From the NCBI GenBank assembly GCA_009760885.1, contig CM019702.1:46447550-46511549 (forward strand): 64,000 bases of DNA. Reading direction: 5' to 3'. Positions 54,746 through 64,000 of this stretch are shown piece by piece (positions within the stretch are counted from its first letter, which is position 1; every line of letters begins with the position of its first letter). The DNA is from Achatina immaculata (Eukaryota; Mollusca; Gastropoda; Stylommatophora; Achatinidae). Under the pieces are notes generated by a model. It was not told where the DNA came from. It did no database searches and saw only the letters and a list, made by a program, of their open reading frames with translations. The translations under genes were made by a program, and so were the position numbers.

Positions 54746-55097
54746 AGGTGTGATATATATATATATATTGTCATATAGCATTAAATTATTTTAATATTTA
54801 AAAAATAACAGAAAAAGACAGAAGAAAAAGTACAAGAGCAAGTCAAAAAGCAATAGTAAATCAAGGAACATAAACACTGGAACATATATATGAAAAGAAT
54901 TTTGACACATCCTGAAGGTAAACAATTTAACGACGCATTCTGTGTGCATTCAAATTTCCTTCACGATAATGAGTCCGCATTGCTGTTAATGATGAAAAAA
55001 AAATGAGAAAACCTCTGAAGATAAGCAATTAGTAATTACGTATTAATCAAGAGCTATTCTTTTTTTTATATTATTTTCTCTCTTTTTTTTCCCTCTT
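54746..55097. other. no gene recognised
   Basis: Begins with a (TA)n run near 54754-54769; AT-rich. Confidence 0.5.
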
Positions 55098-55210
55098 AAC
55101 ACCACATGGTGCTGCTAGATAACTATACCACGGTGATGTGGTGAGGGATTTTAGATTAAAAGCTTATCCTGGACAGAAAGACCACCTTGCTGATCATGGC
55201 ACCTTCCTTG
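55098..55210. repeat. dispersed repeat K, copy 2
   Basis: Full-length match to 37701-37815. The head hairpin is conserved though its sequence differs: CACCACA near 55101 faces TGTGGTG near 55137. Confidence 0.85.
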
Positions 55211-55263
55211 GTAACTATTCATTGTAACAAAATTTTCAAATCAATCTCAGCTATGGTAATCCC

Positions 55264-55267
55264 TACT

Positions 55268-55340
<73 letters not shown>

Positions 55341-55356
55341 GTGTATATATATATAT
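55264..55356. repeat. (TA)n microsatellite
   Basis: About 30 TA units and a GTATATATGTG-interrupted end. Confidence 0.95.
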
Positions 55357-55409
55357 AAAATTGGCGAACTACTTTGCAAGCCCTATGTGACGTTTAACGG
55401 CACGGGAAG

Positions 55410-55412
<3 letters not shown>
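55357..55412 (+). mobile_element. LINE family H, terminal 55 bp
   Basis: 'AAAATTGGCGAACTACTTTG' to 'TTTAACGGCACGGGAAGG' matches 4317-4372 and is enclosed by (TA)n on both sides (right side 55412-55441). Confidence 0.85.
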
Positions 55413-55444
<32 letters not shown>

Positions 55445-55639
55445 CAACCATACATGTGATATCATCATCATCATGTGATAGATTTTTAAAAACGGACATT
55501 GATTTATACATTTGACTTTATCTCCTTTACTATTAAAATGACTTTATTACGCGTCACTAATAACATGGCAACGTTTGAACTGATCAGGATGTTGATTTTG
55601 AATAGATTGTGTCCCTTTGGTTGCTAAAAGGGAATGAAC

Positions 55640-55700
55640 CCACACACACACACACACACACAACACACACAAACACCCACTCTCTCTCTCTCTCTCTCAC
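55640..55700. repeat. (CA)n and (CT)n microsatellites
   Basis: CA units with two CAA breaks, then a (CT)n run. Confidence 0.95.
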
Positions 55701-56579
55701 GTGACGCGTCCTTTCTAGAACGTTGTTCACCTCCCTGCCTCTTTGAATACAATGCGGTCTTGAGCAAGTTAGCCAACATATCGCAATGACATTCAGACTT
55801 TCCTGGTGTCCTGTATCCACCTACGCCCTTTTTCCCTTTTGTGGGGCACCTTACCTTCTGCTGTCAACCTCTCCAGATCAGTGTCTCTTGATGTAGCGAA
55901 AGTATCTCATCTTTCTAACTTTGATGATGTTTCTAAGCCAGTTTTCCTTTCGACACCCAATCCCGTCAGCATCTCTTTATTTGATTTTCTTTCTTTCCAT
56001 GAGTGCCATTCTGTAAAACACGCACTCACACAAATTATGTTCAACGCCAGATAGGGGAGTCAGTCAATTTCTTTTAATGAGTTAAATAATTTTGTTGACG
56101 TGCCCCTAGTATCAACTCGTCGTGTTGTTTTCCATGTTGTTTAACTTAGTCTATGCAAACTATCAAAGGTTTCTTTTTGTTCATCGTGTTTCCCCGCTTC
56201 TCACGTTAAAATTCACATGCGACAAAATGGCGAACAAGATCTTATGGCCTTTGAGTTAATTTCAAACAAATTAGGACTGAGTGTTATAATTTTGTACATG
56301 ACATCTGAATTTGCGGGAGGTGAATAGCATTTTGCATTTTTATAACATTTAAAACTGTTTAGAACACAAGATGGCTGACAGCTGTTAGAAAATGGCATGC
56401 TTACTTTCCTGCCGTTTGGCTAGATAGAAGTTCGAGAGCACATTGTTTGCTCATGGAAACTGGCTACAGTATTTGTCCGAAGCTACAAATTTTTCAAATG
56501 AAAAAAAAAGAGGAAGATTTCGTACAACAAAGTGATTTAGCAAGTGTTGTATGGTTAGCATTAACAACAAAATAGTAGA
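55701..56579. other. no gene recognised
   Basis: Nothing identifiable. Confidence 0.45.
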
Positions 56580-56715
56580 CTCAGTGTTTTAGGCGTGAGA
56601 GAAAGAAAAGTAACAAGAGAATTACGTGGGACTCGAACCACGGTCTCTGGCAGGCCGCCTAGCCACGAGAAACAGCGCAGTATCCACCCGCCCATCTAAC
56701 ACCACCGGCCTAAAA
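56580..56715 (-). mobile_element. tRNA-derived SINE 2, head
   Basis: Minus strand: A-box region 'GGCGGGTGGATACTGCGCTG' (changed), 'TCTCGTGGCTAGGCGGCCTG', B-box GGTTCGAGTCC (plus 56629-56639), then 'CTCTTGTTACTTTTCTTTCT'. Aligns with 49728-49862. Confidence 0.75.
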
Positions 56716-56934
56716 CCATCATCTTATTCATGGCAGGTTCTAAGGACTGTTATTGCCGGGGGTGGGGTGGAGGATACGATCTCCACTCCAATGGCGTGCG
56801 TTTCAAATAGCCTCTGACAGTCAAGTCCAGCTCCTGGCCTTCTCGTGGCAGAACAGGAGAAGGGGCGAAGGCAAATATCTGGCGCCATAAAAACCAGACG
56901 TTTTGGGTAGATGAAAGTCATGTTTGATAGCTCA

Positions 56935-58075
56935 TCTACCTCTGCTGGCGAGATTCTTCAGTTGCTGTGCGTGGAGTGGGGCTCCTCCCGCCAGTGAAGA
57001 ACGTTGCGATTATGGGTTGCCGTGAGGCACTTTGGAAAAGGTGAAAGAAAGGAGTAAGTGAAGTAATCAGTAGTCTCGAGGTCAGGCCTTCTAAAATCCC
57101 GGCACCTCTGCTCTGGAGGTCGGCCACATCCCATGTACACTCATACCGGGCGAATTGTCTGAACCGGCTTACCTCAGGGGTTAAGACGCTGCTGGCGAGA
57201 CTCTTCGGATGCTGCGCGTGGAGCGAAACTCCTTCTGGCCAATGAAGAAAATGAGGAAAAACAATCAGGATTGCCGTGCGGCGCCGATATGAAAAGGTGA
57301 TGGAAAGGATAAAATGAAGCTTAATCGGTATGTCCAGTAGTCTCGCGGCGAGAGCTACTCACACCACGGCACCTCTGCTCTAGAGGCTGGCCACATCCGT
57401 TCTACACCCATGCTGGTGAAATATGCCTAAACCGGCTTAAACCAGGGGTAAAATTTGATGGCTATTCACGTCACGGTATCTCCGCTCTAGAGGTCGGTCA
57501 CGTCCTAAACACGCCCATACTGGTATAATACTCCTAAATCTCCTCAACCCAGGGGTGAAACTTGCTATTGGCGAGGATTCGTCCTCCTGGACAAAAGCTC
57601 CGTCCTGGTCACAACTAGGAAGGGTAGCGGCCACGACCACAAAATGCTGAAGTCGGAGACACTGGACCAGGGCAGTCTAGATAGGCAACCACCTCTCCCC
57701 GGCGGGGATGTATGCGTATCCCAATCACGTTGAGGTTTTCCGGTGAGAAAGTCCAACTCTAGGCTAGATGGGCAACCAGCTCTCACCCAGCGAAGATATA
57801 CTGATATCCAAAACACGTCGAGATTTTTGTGTGAGAAAGTACAACTCTAGATTAAACAGGTGCAACGAAAACCACGGTGTCACGCAATCCCACTTCTTAG
57901 ACCCACTAAGAATACAGACTCAAGCCCTGCGATACTCAGATCCTCTTGTGATCCTCTCGGGGATCTCGTGTGGTCCTTTCGGGGACCACATGGGGATTAC
58001 GGGACCTATTGAGGACCACGGGAGTAAATTCAGTAGGATCACGGGGCGGTTTTGGTGGTAGAAGCGAACGAAGAA
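56935..58075. repeat. GC-rich block of two tandem repeat types, (GAA)n end
   Basis: A ~235-bp segment ('CTGGCGAGATTCTTCAGTTG' to 'AACCGGCTTACCTCAGGGG') is followed by a diverged second and a partial third copy up to ~57560. A ~90-bp segment ('GGGCAACCAGCTCTCACCCA' type) occurs twice at 57676-57850. The block ends in palindromic GGGGATCTCG/GGGGACCAC-type DNA and AAGCGAACGAAGAAGAAGAA, the same kind of tail as LINE C. It could be a LINE 5' leader joined to a tail, or a non-autonomous element; no ORF with a known domain. Confidence 0.6.
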
Positions 58076-58584
58076 GAAGAAGATCCATGGCAAAAAGAGA
58101 AATTTAACAGGCGTTGAAGACGGAAAAGGTGGATAGATTTATGGGGAGGGGGAATACTGTTTTATGAACATCTGTTGAAGCTCGTGGACTTTCTGATGTA
58201 CAAGCAAAATTCCACATAAATGAGATTATTGAGAGGAATACTTAAATATAAGAAGAGCAGATAAATTTTTAAATGGTTTTATGTGGGAAAAAGAGTTAAG
58301 TAACGCCATTTTAGGCTTCGTCTAGCAACAGCCAATCGCGTGGCTCGGTTATGCAACACGATAGTAACCGGACAATCTACCATATAGTGTAAATAGAGTA
58401 GGGGAAGAGACTGACAACGCAGATAAAGACAAATGGGGCAGTAGACACAATGAACATGTTCTATGAAGCGAACAGACCAGCGCTATCAAAGAACCTATTT
58501 CCCCCAAGACAACACTGTACTGCAAGGTAGCTGCTGAAGAAGAAGCGAGACCAGACGAAGCTGAATTTAATACAAGTAATATAA
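58076..58584. other. no gene recognised
   Basis: Nothing identifiable. Confidence 0.45.
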
Positions 58585-58775
58585 GTCATAATGGGAAAAA
58601 GAAAGAGAGGAAGACCAAGGCGAAGATGGCTGCAAGACATCGTTGATGATCTGCAAATTGATGCATCAGCAGCAGGCCATCTTGCTCACAACCGAGATGC
58701 CTACAGGAATGCTGTTAGGGAGGCAAAGTTCCGCAAGGGACATGCAAATGAATGAATGAATGAATGAATGAATAT
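58585..58775 (+). mobile_element. LINE family A, terminal fragment with (GAAT)n tail
   Basis: Encodes 'MGKRKRGRPRRRWLQDIVDD' and continues to RKGHANE, stop, then GAATGAATGAATGAATGAAT. The tail is the clearest example of the family A tail. Confidence 0.92.
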
Positions 58776-58879
58776 AAGTCATCGCCTCCATCAGTCAAAT
58801 CTTACCACAGAAGGGCTCTCTGAGCCGTCTTTATGGGGACTGGAGCTTGCGACGCACTGCCGATCTAGTACCAGTTTCG

Positions 58880-60300
58880 GAATGTATAAAGTAGGAAAAA
58901 TGTAGGAACAGCTTTATTATTTAACGACTACAAAGTTGTGACGTTTCGGCGTGAGCCTTAATCATACAAAAACATACAGGACGAAGAAATAGAGAGAGAG
59001 GAGATAAAGTATAGATTCAAATACTATTTTTTTAATTAAAAAATTAAATAGAGTACTTAGCTGCAAATTGTAAGGTATGGCTTGTCCGGCGCTGTGTGTC
59101 CGGAATGGATTTAGTAGAACGTGGAGACTGTTTAAATGGAGACCTGTGATATGTGGTCGGTGGGATGTAACTGGTGGTGGTGGATGGGGAACCGGGGAGG
59201 GGAGAGAGAATGATACAATGTTGACCTAGCCAGGAGGAGTTGAAATAGATGATTGGGGAAGAAGGGTTGCAAAGTGATGCAGTGAAGAGGTTTGACAAGT
59301 AAGAAGGGGTGGAGCTTAATGGGCAGGTACTATAATGATTGAAGAGAATGCTAAGTGTAACTGAACAGCGAGTTTAACCCATGTGGCTCCAGCGTCTCAT
59401 AATTTTGAATGCAGCGGTTCTCAAGCGCCAGGCGGCTTGTGTCATCTTCGTGACATTGTTTGATGGCTGTTACCAGAAAATCAGATTGCCTCTGTGGTTG
59501 AAGCCATTGAAATGATTTGGGACTGGTTTCGAAGCATGCTGGGCGATGTCGTACAGATGTTTTTGCTTGCGGTCCCCTAATCTGAGGCCAGTCTCACCAA
59601 TATACGTTATCTTGCATCTTTTGCAAACGATGACACACATTACAGGACTCACATATGAATTCCTCATGAAGAGTGAGGATAATTTTGGGAAAGGTAATCG
59701 TTTTCGTTTCCTAGATTACCGGGCAGGTAACGCAGCGGGGGCGGTTACATTTTATTGTGTCAACATATGTAAGGCTCTGCTTTAAGTGGCTGTGGACGAG
59801 GATGTCCTTAAGGTTTGGCTCACGTTTGTATGCCAACAGGGGTGGATCAGAGAAAATGTCGCGAGTGTCGGGGTCGAGTTGGATTAGCGACAGATGACAA
59901 TAAAGAATTTTCTTAACCATCTGACCATGCGGGTGGAAAGGCAGTACTAACTTAACTCTGTCAGATGGAGTAACAGGCTTTTTCCTGAATACTTCTTTGC
60001 GGCTCACTAGTTGAATACGGTTGAAGGCTTCACGAAGGACTTTTTCTGGGTAGTAGCGATAACGGAAAAATTATAATAACTTGTTGGACTGATCTATAAA
60101 GTCCAAATTATCCTGACATATGCGGCGAAGACGGAGGAGTTGGGAACATGGGATGGAGTTCTTACAGGCTTCAGGATGGGAGGAGGTGTAAAGCAAATAG
60201 GTGTGGCTGTCGGTGGGCTTGTAAAATACAGAGGTGACAAGCCTGTTTGTGCCAATAGAAATTTTAATGTCTAAACAGACTAGTTTATACATTCTGGTAT
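58880..60300 (-). mobile_element. Penelope-like element: RT thumb, GIY-YIG endonuclease and 3' end
   Basis: In sense order: 'TSVFYKPTDSHTYLLYTSSH' and 'SIPCSQLLRLRRICQDN' (end of the PLE reverse transcriptase, 60292-60071); a frameshift; 'VKLVLPFHPHGQMVKKILYC', 'PPLLAYKREPNLKDILVHSH' and CNRPRCVTCPVI (linker with the conserved Cys cluster, 60007-59711); a frameshift; CVIVCKRCKITYIGETGLRLGDR (the YIG.T centre of the GIY-YIG endonuclease, 59667-59470). The non-coding 3' part ends with 'GGCTCACGCCGAAACGTC' (plus 58940-58957) and AATAAA (58913-58918). PLEs insert by reverse transcription using this endonuclease. The RT catalytic core is missing and frames are broken. Confidence 0.92.
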
Positions 60301-60544
60301 CAAAGCTTTACCGCAGTGCTTCGTGTATAGTTATATACTTGTACACTATTTATTGTGTAGTATCAGTTTCTTTCACTTGAAGAGCTCCATGGATACAGAG
60401 TGCACATGGATATGTGGATGATAGAGGCAGGGTCATCCAAAGTGATCCATATCTTTTTGGAGCTTACTCGAAAAGCAAGCGGTATGTGGGGTGGGGTGGG
60501 AGTGTGGTGAGTTGGGTATCCGAGGTAGAGAGAAGAAAAATGAT

Positions 60545-60762
60545 TGATTGAGTTAATGATTGATTGATGGATCTTTGTTTCCAAAGGGTTAAGAATTGGG
60601 CACGCAGGCCCGTCTGACATTCTACCCTTTATTATACAATTTTCAGTCTGTTCCAGGCATTCTACAAATATTCTGCTCATATAACAAACATAACTAACAT
60701 TGGAAAGCTGAGAGACATAAAATAAAATAAAATATAACATTTACGTTTTGCTCTTATCCATG

Positions 60763-60765
<3 letters not shown>
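60545..60765 (-). mobile_element. dispersed repeat J
   Basis: Contains 'AAGAATTGGGCACGCAGGCC' next to 'GTTTCCAAAGGGTT', with a GATT-type tandem tail at the left end. The body is more diverged than in the other two copies. Confidence 0.75.
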
Positions 60766-60811
<46 letters not shown>

Positions 60812-60815
60812 TACA
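60764..60815. repeat. (GA)n-(GACA)n microsatellite
   Basis: About 14 GA units followed by five GACA units. Confidence 0.95.
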
Positions 60816-61557
60816 GAGACAGGGAGAGAAAGTCTTTAAATTGTACAGATTTTATGGAAATCCTACATCTTTGTTTTCAGATATAACTATTTAAAAATGA
60901 CAAGACTCGTCACTTTACGGTGATTTTCAGTAGTTTTCTTCCCATTTCTCATGGGTCACTCACCATTGCTGATTTAAGATTGCGCTTAAGAAAAAAAAAA
61001 AAAATGTTGAGAATCGCTGGCCTACAAGAACCTGAAATCAAGAAAACAGTAAAATGTTACCTGTTTCTTATTCCGTATATCCTTTATTTAATTCGCTCAC
61101 GAATTGCAGTCTGGGTTGATGTTCTCACATCTTCACACCCCACGGGAAGTCTAAGAGGCCGGTCTGTTTGTCTCACAAAGTTGACACACGCGTATCTGCA
61201 GAAGATGTTCTACTATAGCGTGGCGCATATAAAACTAGTCCAAATCGTAAAATACTGCTTTTATGTTATATCCCCTCCCTCGCAGGACACTACTCAAGGG
61301 CCGGTTTGTGTGGGCCACCATGTTTGTCACAGAGTGAATAATAAAAGAAAATAAAGAGATGAAAGTCATTTCTTTTTCAGTCAAAACGAAGAACTGTCCT
61401 AGTGTCTGCCGTAAAACTTGTACTTAGTACAGTGAAGTTATATGGATTTGTGTTTAATCAGCATTTCACTGTTCTTATCTCTTATTGCTGACTTTTTATC
61501 TTTTCCTTTCTCTCTCAATTTTTTTTCCTTTGTTTTCGGACGCTTGTAACTTGTGCC
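60816..61557. other. no gene recognised
   Basis: A 144-codon frame at 60920-61354 has no known motif and begins in low-complexity Lys/Arg. Confidence 0.4.
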
Positions 61558-61836
61558 CTGTAGGTGGGACTGTAGGTGGGACTGTAGGTGGGACTGTAGG
61601 TGAGACTGTAGGTGGGACTGTAGGTGAGACTGTAGGTGGGACTGTAGGTGAGACTGTAGGTGAGACTGTAGGTGAGACTGTAGGTGGGACTGTAGGTGAG
61701 ACTGTAGGTGGGACTGTAGGTGAGACTGTAGGTGAGACTGTAGGTGGGACTGTAGGTGGGACTGTAGGTGAGACTGTAGGTGGGACTGTAGGTGGGACTG
61801 TAGGTGAGACTGTAGGTGGGACTGTAAGTGGGACCG
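61558..61836. repeat. 12-bp minisatellite, ~23 copies, two variants
   Basis: Units GTAGGTGGGACT and GTAGGTGAGACT differ at one base. In order (G or A at that base): G G G A G A G A A A G A G A A G G A G G A G, then a diverged last unit. All frames on both strands stay open, producing three long false ORFs. Confidence 0.96.
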
Positions 61837-63389
61837 ACAAAGAACTTACTTGAAATTACTCCTGGTAAGGCAGACGACACTTTAAAAAGGTTACTTTCAA
61901 TAACCTGCCATTTTACAAATTTTAAATAATTTTAATAAAAATATTTTACAAAAACTCTTCCGGGAGAAAAGTTTCCGAGATGTCAAGAATGAGATGCACA
62001 ACAATTTTGCAAAAATGATTTCTTCAGGGCCGATAATTGCAGTCAAATTATTTCTTTAATTGGAAGATGATTTAAAAAGAAAAAAAAAATTCACGAAAGG
62101 TCTTTGTGACTGCTCCAGGAAAGACCACACAGGACGGTTGTCAAAATGGCGGAAATCACTGAAGAAAGGACGCCAATGTTTATAGTGGTAGCGTGTGTCA
62201 ATACAGGCAAGGAGAGGATAGCTTCTAATAGAAGGATGTCGTGGGAAGATTAGTTCTTCAGGTAATGATGAAAAAATGTTGAAGTCCGTTGTTGGGGAAG
62301 GAATAAAATTTGGTAGAATCAATAATGAAGGAGTGAGAACAAAACTGCATACAAGAAATTAACCGTTGGTGAAAATATAAAATATTTATAAAAGATGTAA
62401 AAAAATATATATGTTATAAAATAACGTTCTGAATTATGAAATCACAAAATAAATAGAAAAATGGGTGGAGCTTTGATGATGGAATCTAATCTAGGGTAGA
62501 GGTTGAAAGGAGATGTAGGCTCCTCCTCCCGCCCCCACCCCCCCACGCAGTGGAAGTGGGCGGGTCACCTGCGAACTGCTCTGAGAATATTATAACAGAA
62601 TCGCACTGGTCGCACCTTTAATTTTCTCACATCTTCTTCAAAGCAATCAATAGGACATACATATTTTTTTTTCCAATTCCTACAAGCAGAACTCTTTGTG
62701 GAACATACTTCAGTAATCACTTGGCAGGTTCAACTAGTACATCGGCGATGTTTGCATTATGTCATATATTATACTCCATTCTTCCTGGACTTTAAGCTGG
62801 GGGTACTGCCGTTTACACAAATTGCTACCTGTAATAGTGTCTGTGATAGTTCTAGGGGAAATGGGGGGAGGGGGGGGGGGGCTGGAGGTCTGCGGTTAGG
62901 AAGACGAAAAACCACTACCTGTAGCCGTGCGAAATCCACCCAAGAAAAGATTTGTTGACACACCTGGGAGCATGAAACACGAATACAGCAATGGTCGACA
63001 AAATAATTGAGACATTTTTGGTGTTCGTTCAAAATGGACTACAAAATAATGTTCATGAAAAGGGTTTTTCTCCTCTTAATTTAAGAACATGAAAAGAGCT
63101 TGTAATAAAAGGCGTTTTTCTGGATATTTTTCATGCGAGAAACGACCTTAGGGCTTTCAAAAAAGGTGGTACTATATAAAACGTATTTTGTCGATGTTCT
63201 GTATAGTGTTTCTATTGACTCTGGCGTTTGGAACAAGTAGTTAGCTTGTGTGGGTCGCTGTGGGAAATAGACCGACTCACTGAGTGGATGTATTCAAGTC
63301 TGTCTGTTAGTGGATATAGACTTCATGTTCATGGATATAGACTTTATTCTCATAAACATTTAATGACAAATTTCTGTTTATCTGCCCAC
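61837..63389. other. no gene recognised
   Basis: Includes a C-rich/G-rich pair of runs near 62527-62545 and 62860-62882. An ATGGCGGAA at 62146 opens only 35 codons. Confidence 0.45.
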
Positions 63390-63461
63390 ATGTATGTCTG
63401 TCTGCCTGCCTGCCTGTCTGTCTGTCCATCTATCCAAACATTCATCCACTCGCCCATTCGT

Positions 63462-63497
<36 letters not shown>

Positions 63498-63842
63498 CCG
63501 TCTGTCTGTCTGTCTGCCTGTCTGTCTGTCTGTCTGTCCATCCATCCAAACATTCATTCACTCGCCCATTCGTTCGTCTGTCTGTCTGTCCGTCCGTCCG
63601 TCCGTCTGTCTGTCTGCCTGTCTGCCTGTCTGCCTGTCTGTCTGTCTGCCTGTCTGTCTGCCTGCCTGTCTGTCTGTCTGTCCATCCATCCAAACATTCA
63701 TCCACTCGCCCATTCGTTCGTCTGTCTGTCTGTCCGTCCGTCCGTCCGTCTGTCTGCCTGTCTGTCTGTCTGTCTCTGTCTGTCTGTCTGCCTGTCTGTC
63801 TGCCTGTCTGTCTGTCTGTCTGCTTGTCTGTCCGTCTGTCCG
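63390..63842. repeat. tetranucleotide (CTGT/CCGT/CCAT)n higher-order array
   Basis: TCTG, TCCG and TGCC tetranucleotides are organised around a ~45-bp block (CATCCAAACATTCATCCACT, then CGCCCATTCGTTCG) present at about 63432, 63544 and 63687. Long cysteine/serine-rich frames on both strands are by-products. Confidence 0.95.
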
Positions 63843-64000
63843 GGGTGAAGACGCTGTCCGTTTTGGCAATTAGCGACCCATAGCTGACATTCTAGCGTCA
63901 GAGTTAGCGACCCAAAGCTGACATACTAGCGTCAGGGTTAGCGACCCAAATCTGACATACTAGCGTCAGGGTTAGCGACCCAAAGCTGACATACTAGCAT
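63843..64000. repeat. 34-bp minisatellite running off the window edge
   Basis: At least four units of TTAGCGACCCAAAGCTGACA followed by TACTAGCGTCAGGG. The first unit and the preceding GGTGAAGACGC match a dispersed segment within repeat R (41517-41600; 43650-43732), where it is not amplified beyond ~1.6 units. Confidence 0.93.

Noticed and set aside
60920..61354. 144-codon ORF as a host exon
   Set aside because: Low-complexity start, no motif, and no clear splice or promoter signals.
61485..61880. Three overlapping ORFs of 114-122 codons
   Set aside because: Caused by the 12-bp minisatellite, whose length is a multiple of three.
62146..62253. ATGGCGGAA-started 35-codon ORF
   Set aside because: Too short, no promoter-like surroundings and no recognised product.
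62056..62322. Minus-strand ORF with NFIPSPTTDFN as the N-terminus of the Penelope-like element
   Set aside because: Only a short vague resemblance; no following PLE motif, and the intervening 1.7 kb holds unrelated repeats.
63228..63873. 206- and 159-codon Cys/Ser/Leu-rich ORFs
   Set aside because: Tetranucleotide array read in frame; a minus-strand frame is open too. Not a cysteine-rich peptide gene.

Overview
This window looks like non-coding, repeat-dense DNA from an animal genome. I recognise no complete host protein-coding gene and no intact tRNA or rRNA gene. The AT-rich background, the many 5'-truncated non-LTR retrotransposons, the tRNA-derived SINEs, a Penelope-like element and the very large number of mini- and microsatellites all fit a metazoan. 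The particular mix of LINE C-termini and RNase H LINE tails makes me think of a lophotrochozoan, most likely a gastropod mollusc. That last step is an impression from memory of such repeats, not a computed match. I label repeat families A-M here for bookkeeping only.

Layout. 0-5 kb: scattered LINE 3' ends (families A, G, H, B), a Penelope-like (PLE) 3' end and a 24-bp minisatellite. 5.35-9.32 kb: a long (GATA)n tract followed by a nearly perfect three-copy tandem array with a ~1.25-kb unit. 9.6-17.7 kb: LINE fragments (C, an RNase H-type tail, B, M) alternating with 36-, 15-, ~36- and 30-bp minisatellites. 17.8-24.9 kb: a 194-bp hAT-type MITE with an 8-bp target-site duplication (TSD), a LINE E tail nested in a LINE B with its own 8-bp TSD, a tRNA-derived SINE and LINE A/F tails. 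26.8-34.9 kb: a second PLE 3' end, then a dense cluster holding a broken R2-like (restriction-like-endonuclease) retrotransposon 'I', the best preserved LINE A reverse transcriptase fragment and LINE B. 35-39.4 kb: two minisatellites and a second 'I' copy that appears to sit inside one of them. 40-44.4 kb: an RNase H-bearing LINE 3' end lying between two ~0.9-kb nearly identical direct repeats. 46.7-55.4 kb: more LINE and SINE fragments, a SINE whose internal parts have become two minisatellites, and a third 'I' copy with a 20-bp TSD. 56.6-64 kb: SINE, a GC-rich tandemly repeated block, a PLE with recognisable GIY-YIG endonuclease coding, a 12-bp two-variant minisatellite and tetranucleotide arrays reaching the window edge.

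How it fits together. Nearly everything that can be explained is produced by retrotransposition and by later tandem amplification of the inserted DNA. Each LINE family carries its own short tandem tail: A (GAAT)n, B (AG)n, C (GAA)n, E/F/G (TGA)n, H (TA)n. Many microsatellites in the window therefore look like retrotransposon tails. Several minisatellites can be traced to parts of mobile elements. All coding regions I recognise are truncated or frameshifted, so no autonomous element is intact.

The observations I find most worth pursuing are: hammerhead-ribozyme-like remnants at three PLE 3' ends; the SINE whose A-box region has been multiplied exactly in 30-bp steps between two short direct repeats; a tRNA-like module in the 3' UTR of the R2-like element; the 0.9-kb direct repeats around a LINE fragment; and the young 1.25-kb array. 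Two short ATG-containing segments in promoter-like surroundings (about 36.6-36.85 kb, + strand; 40.1-40.6 kb, - strand) are the only hints of host gene starts, and they are weak.
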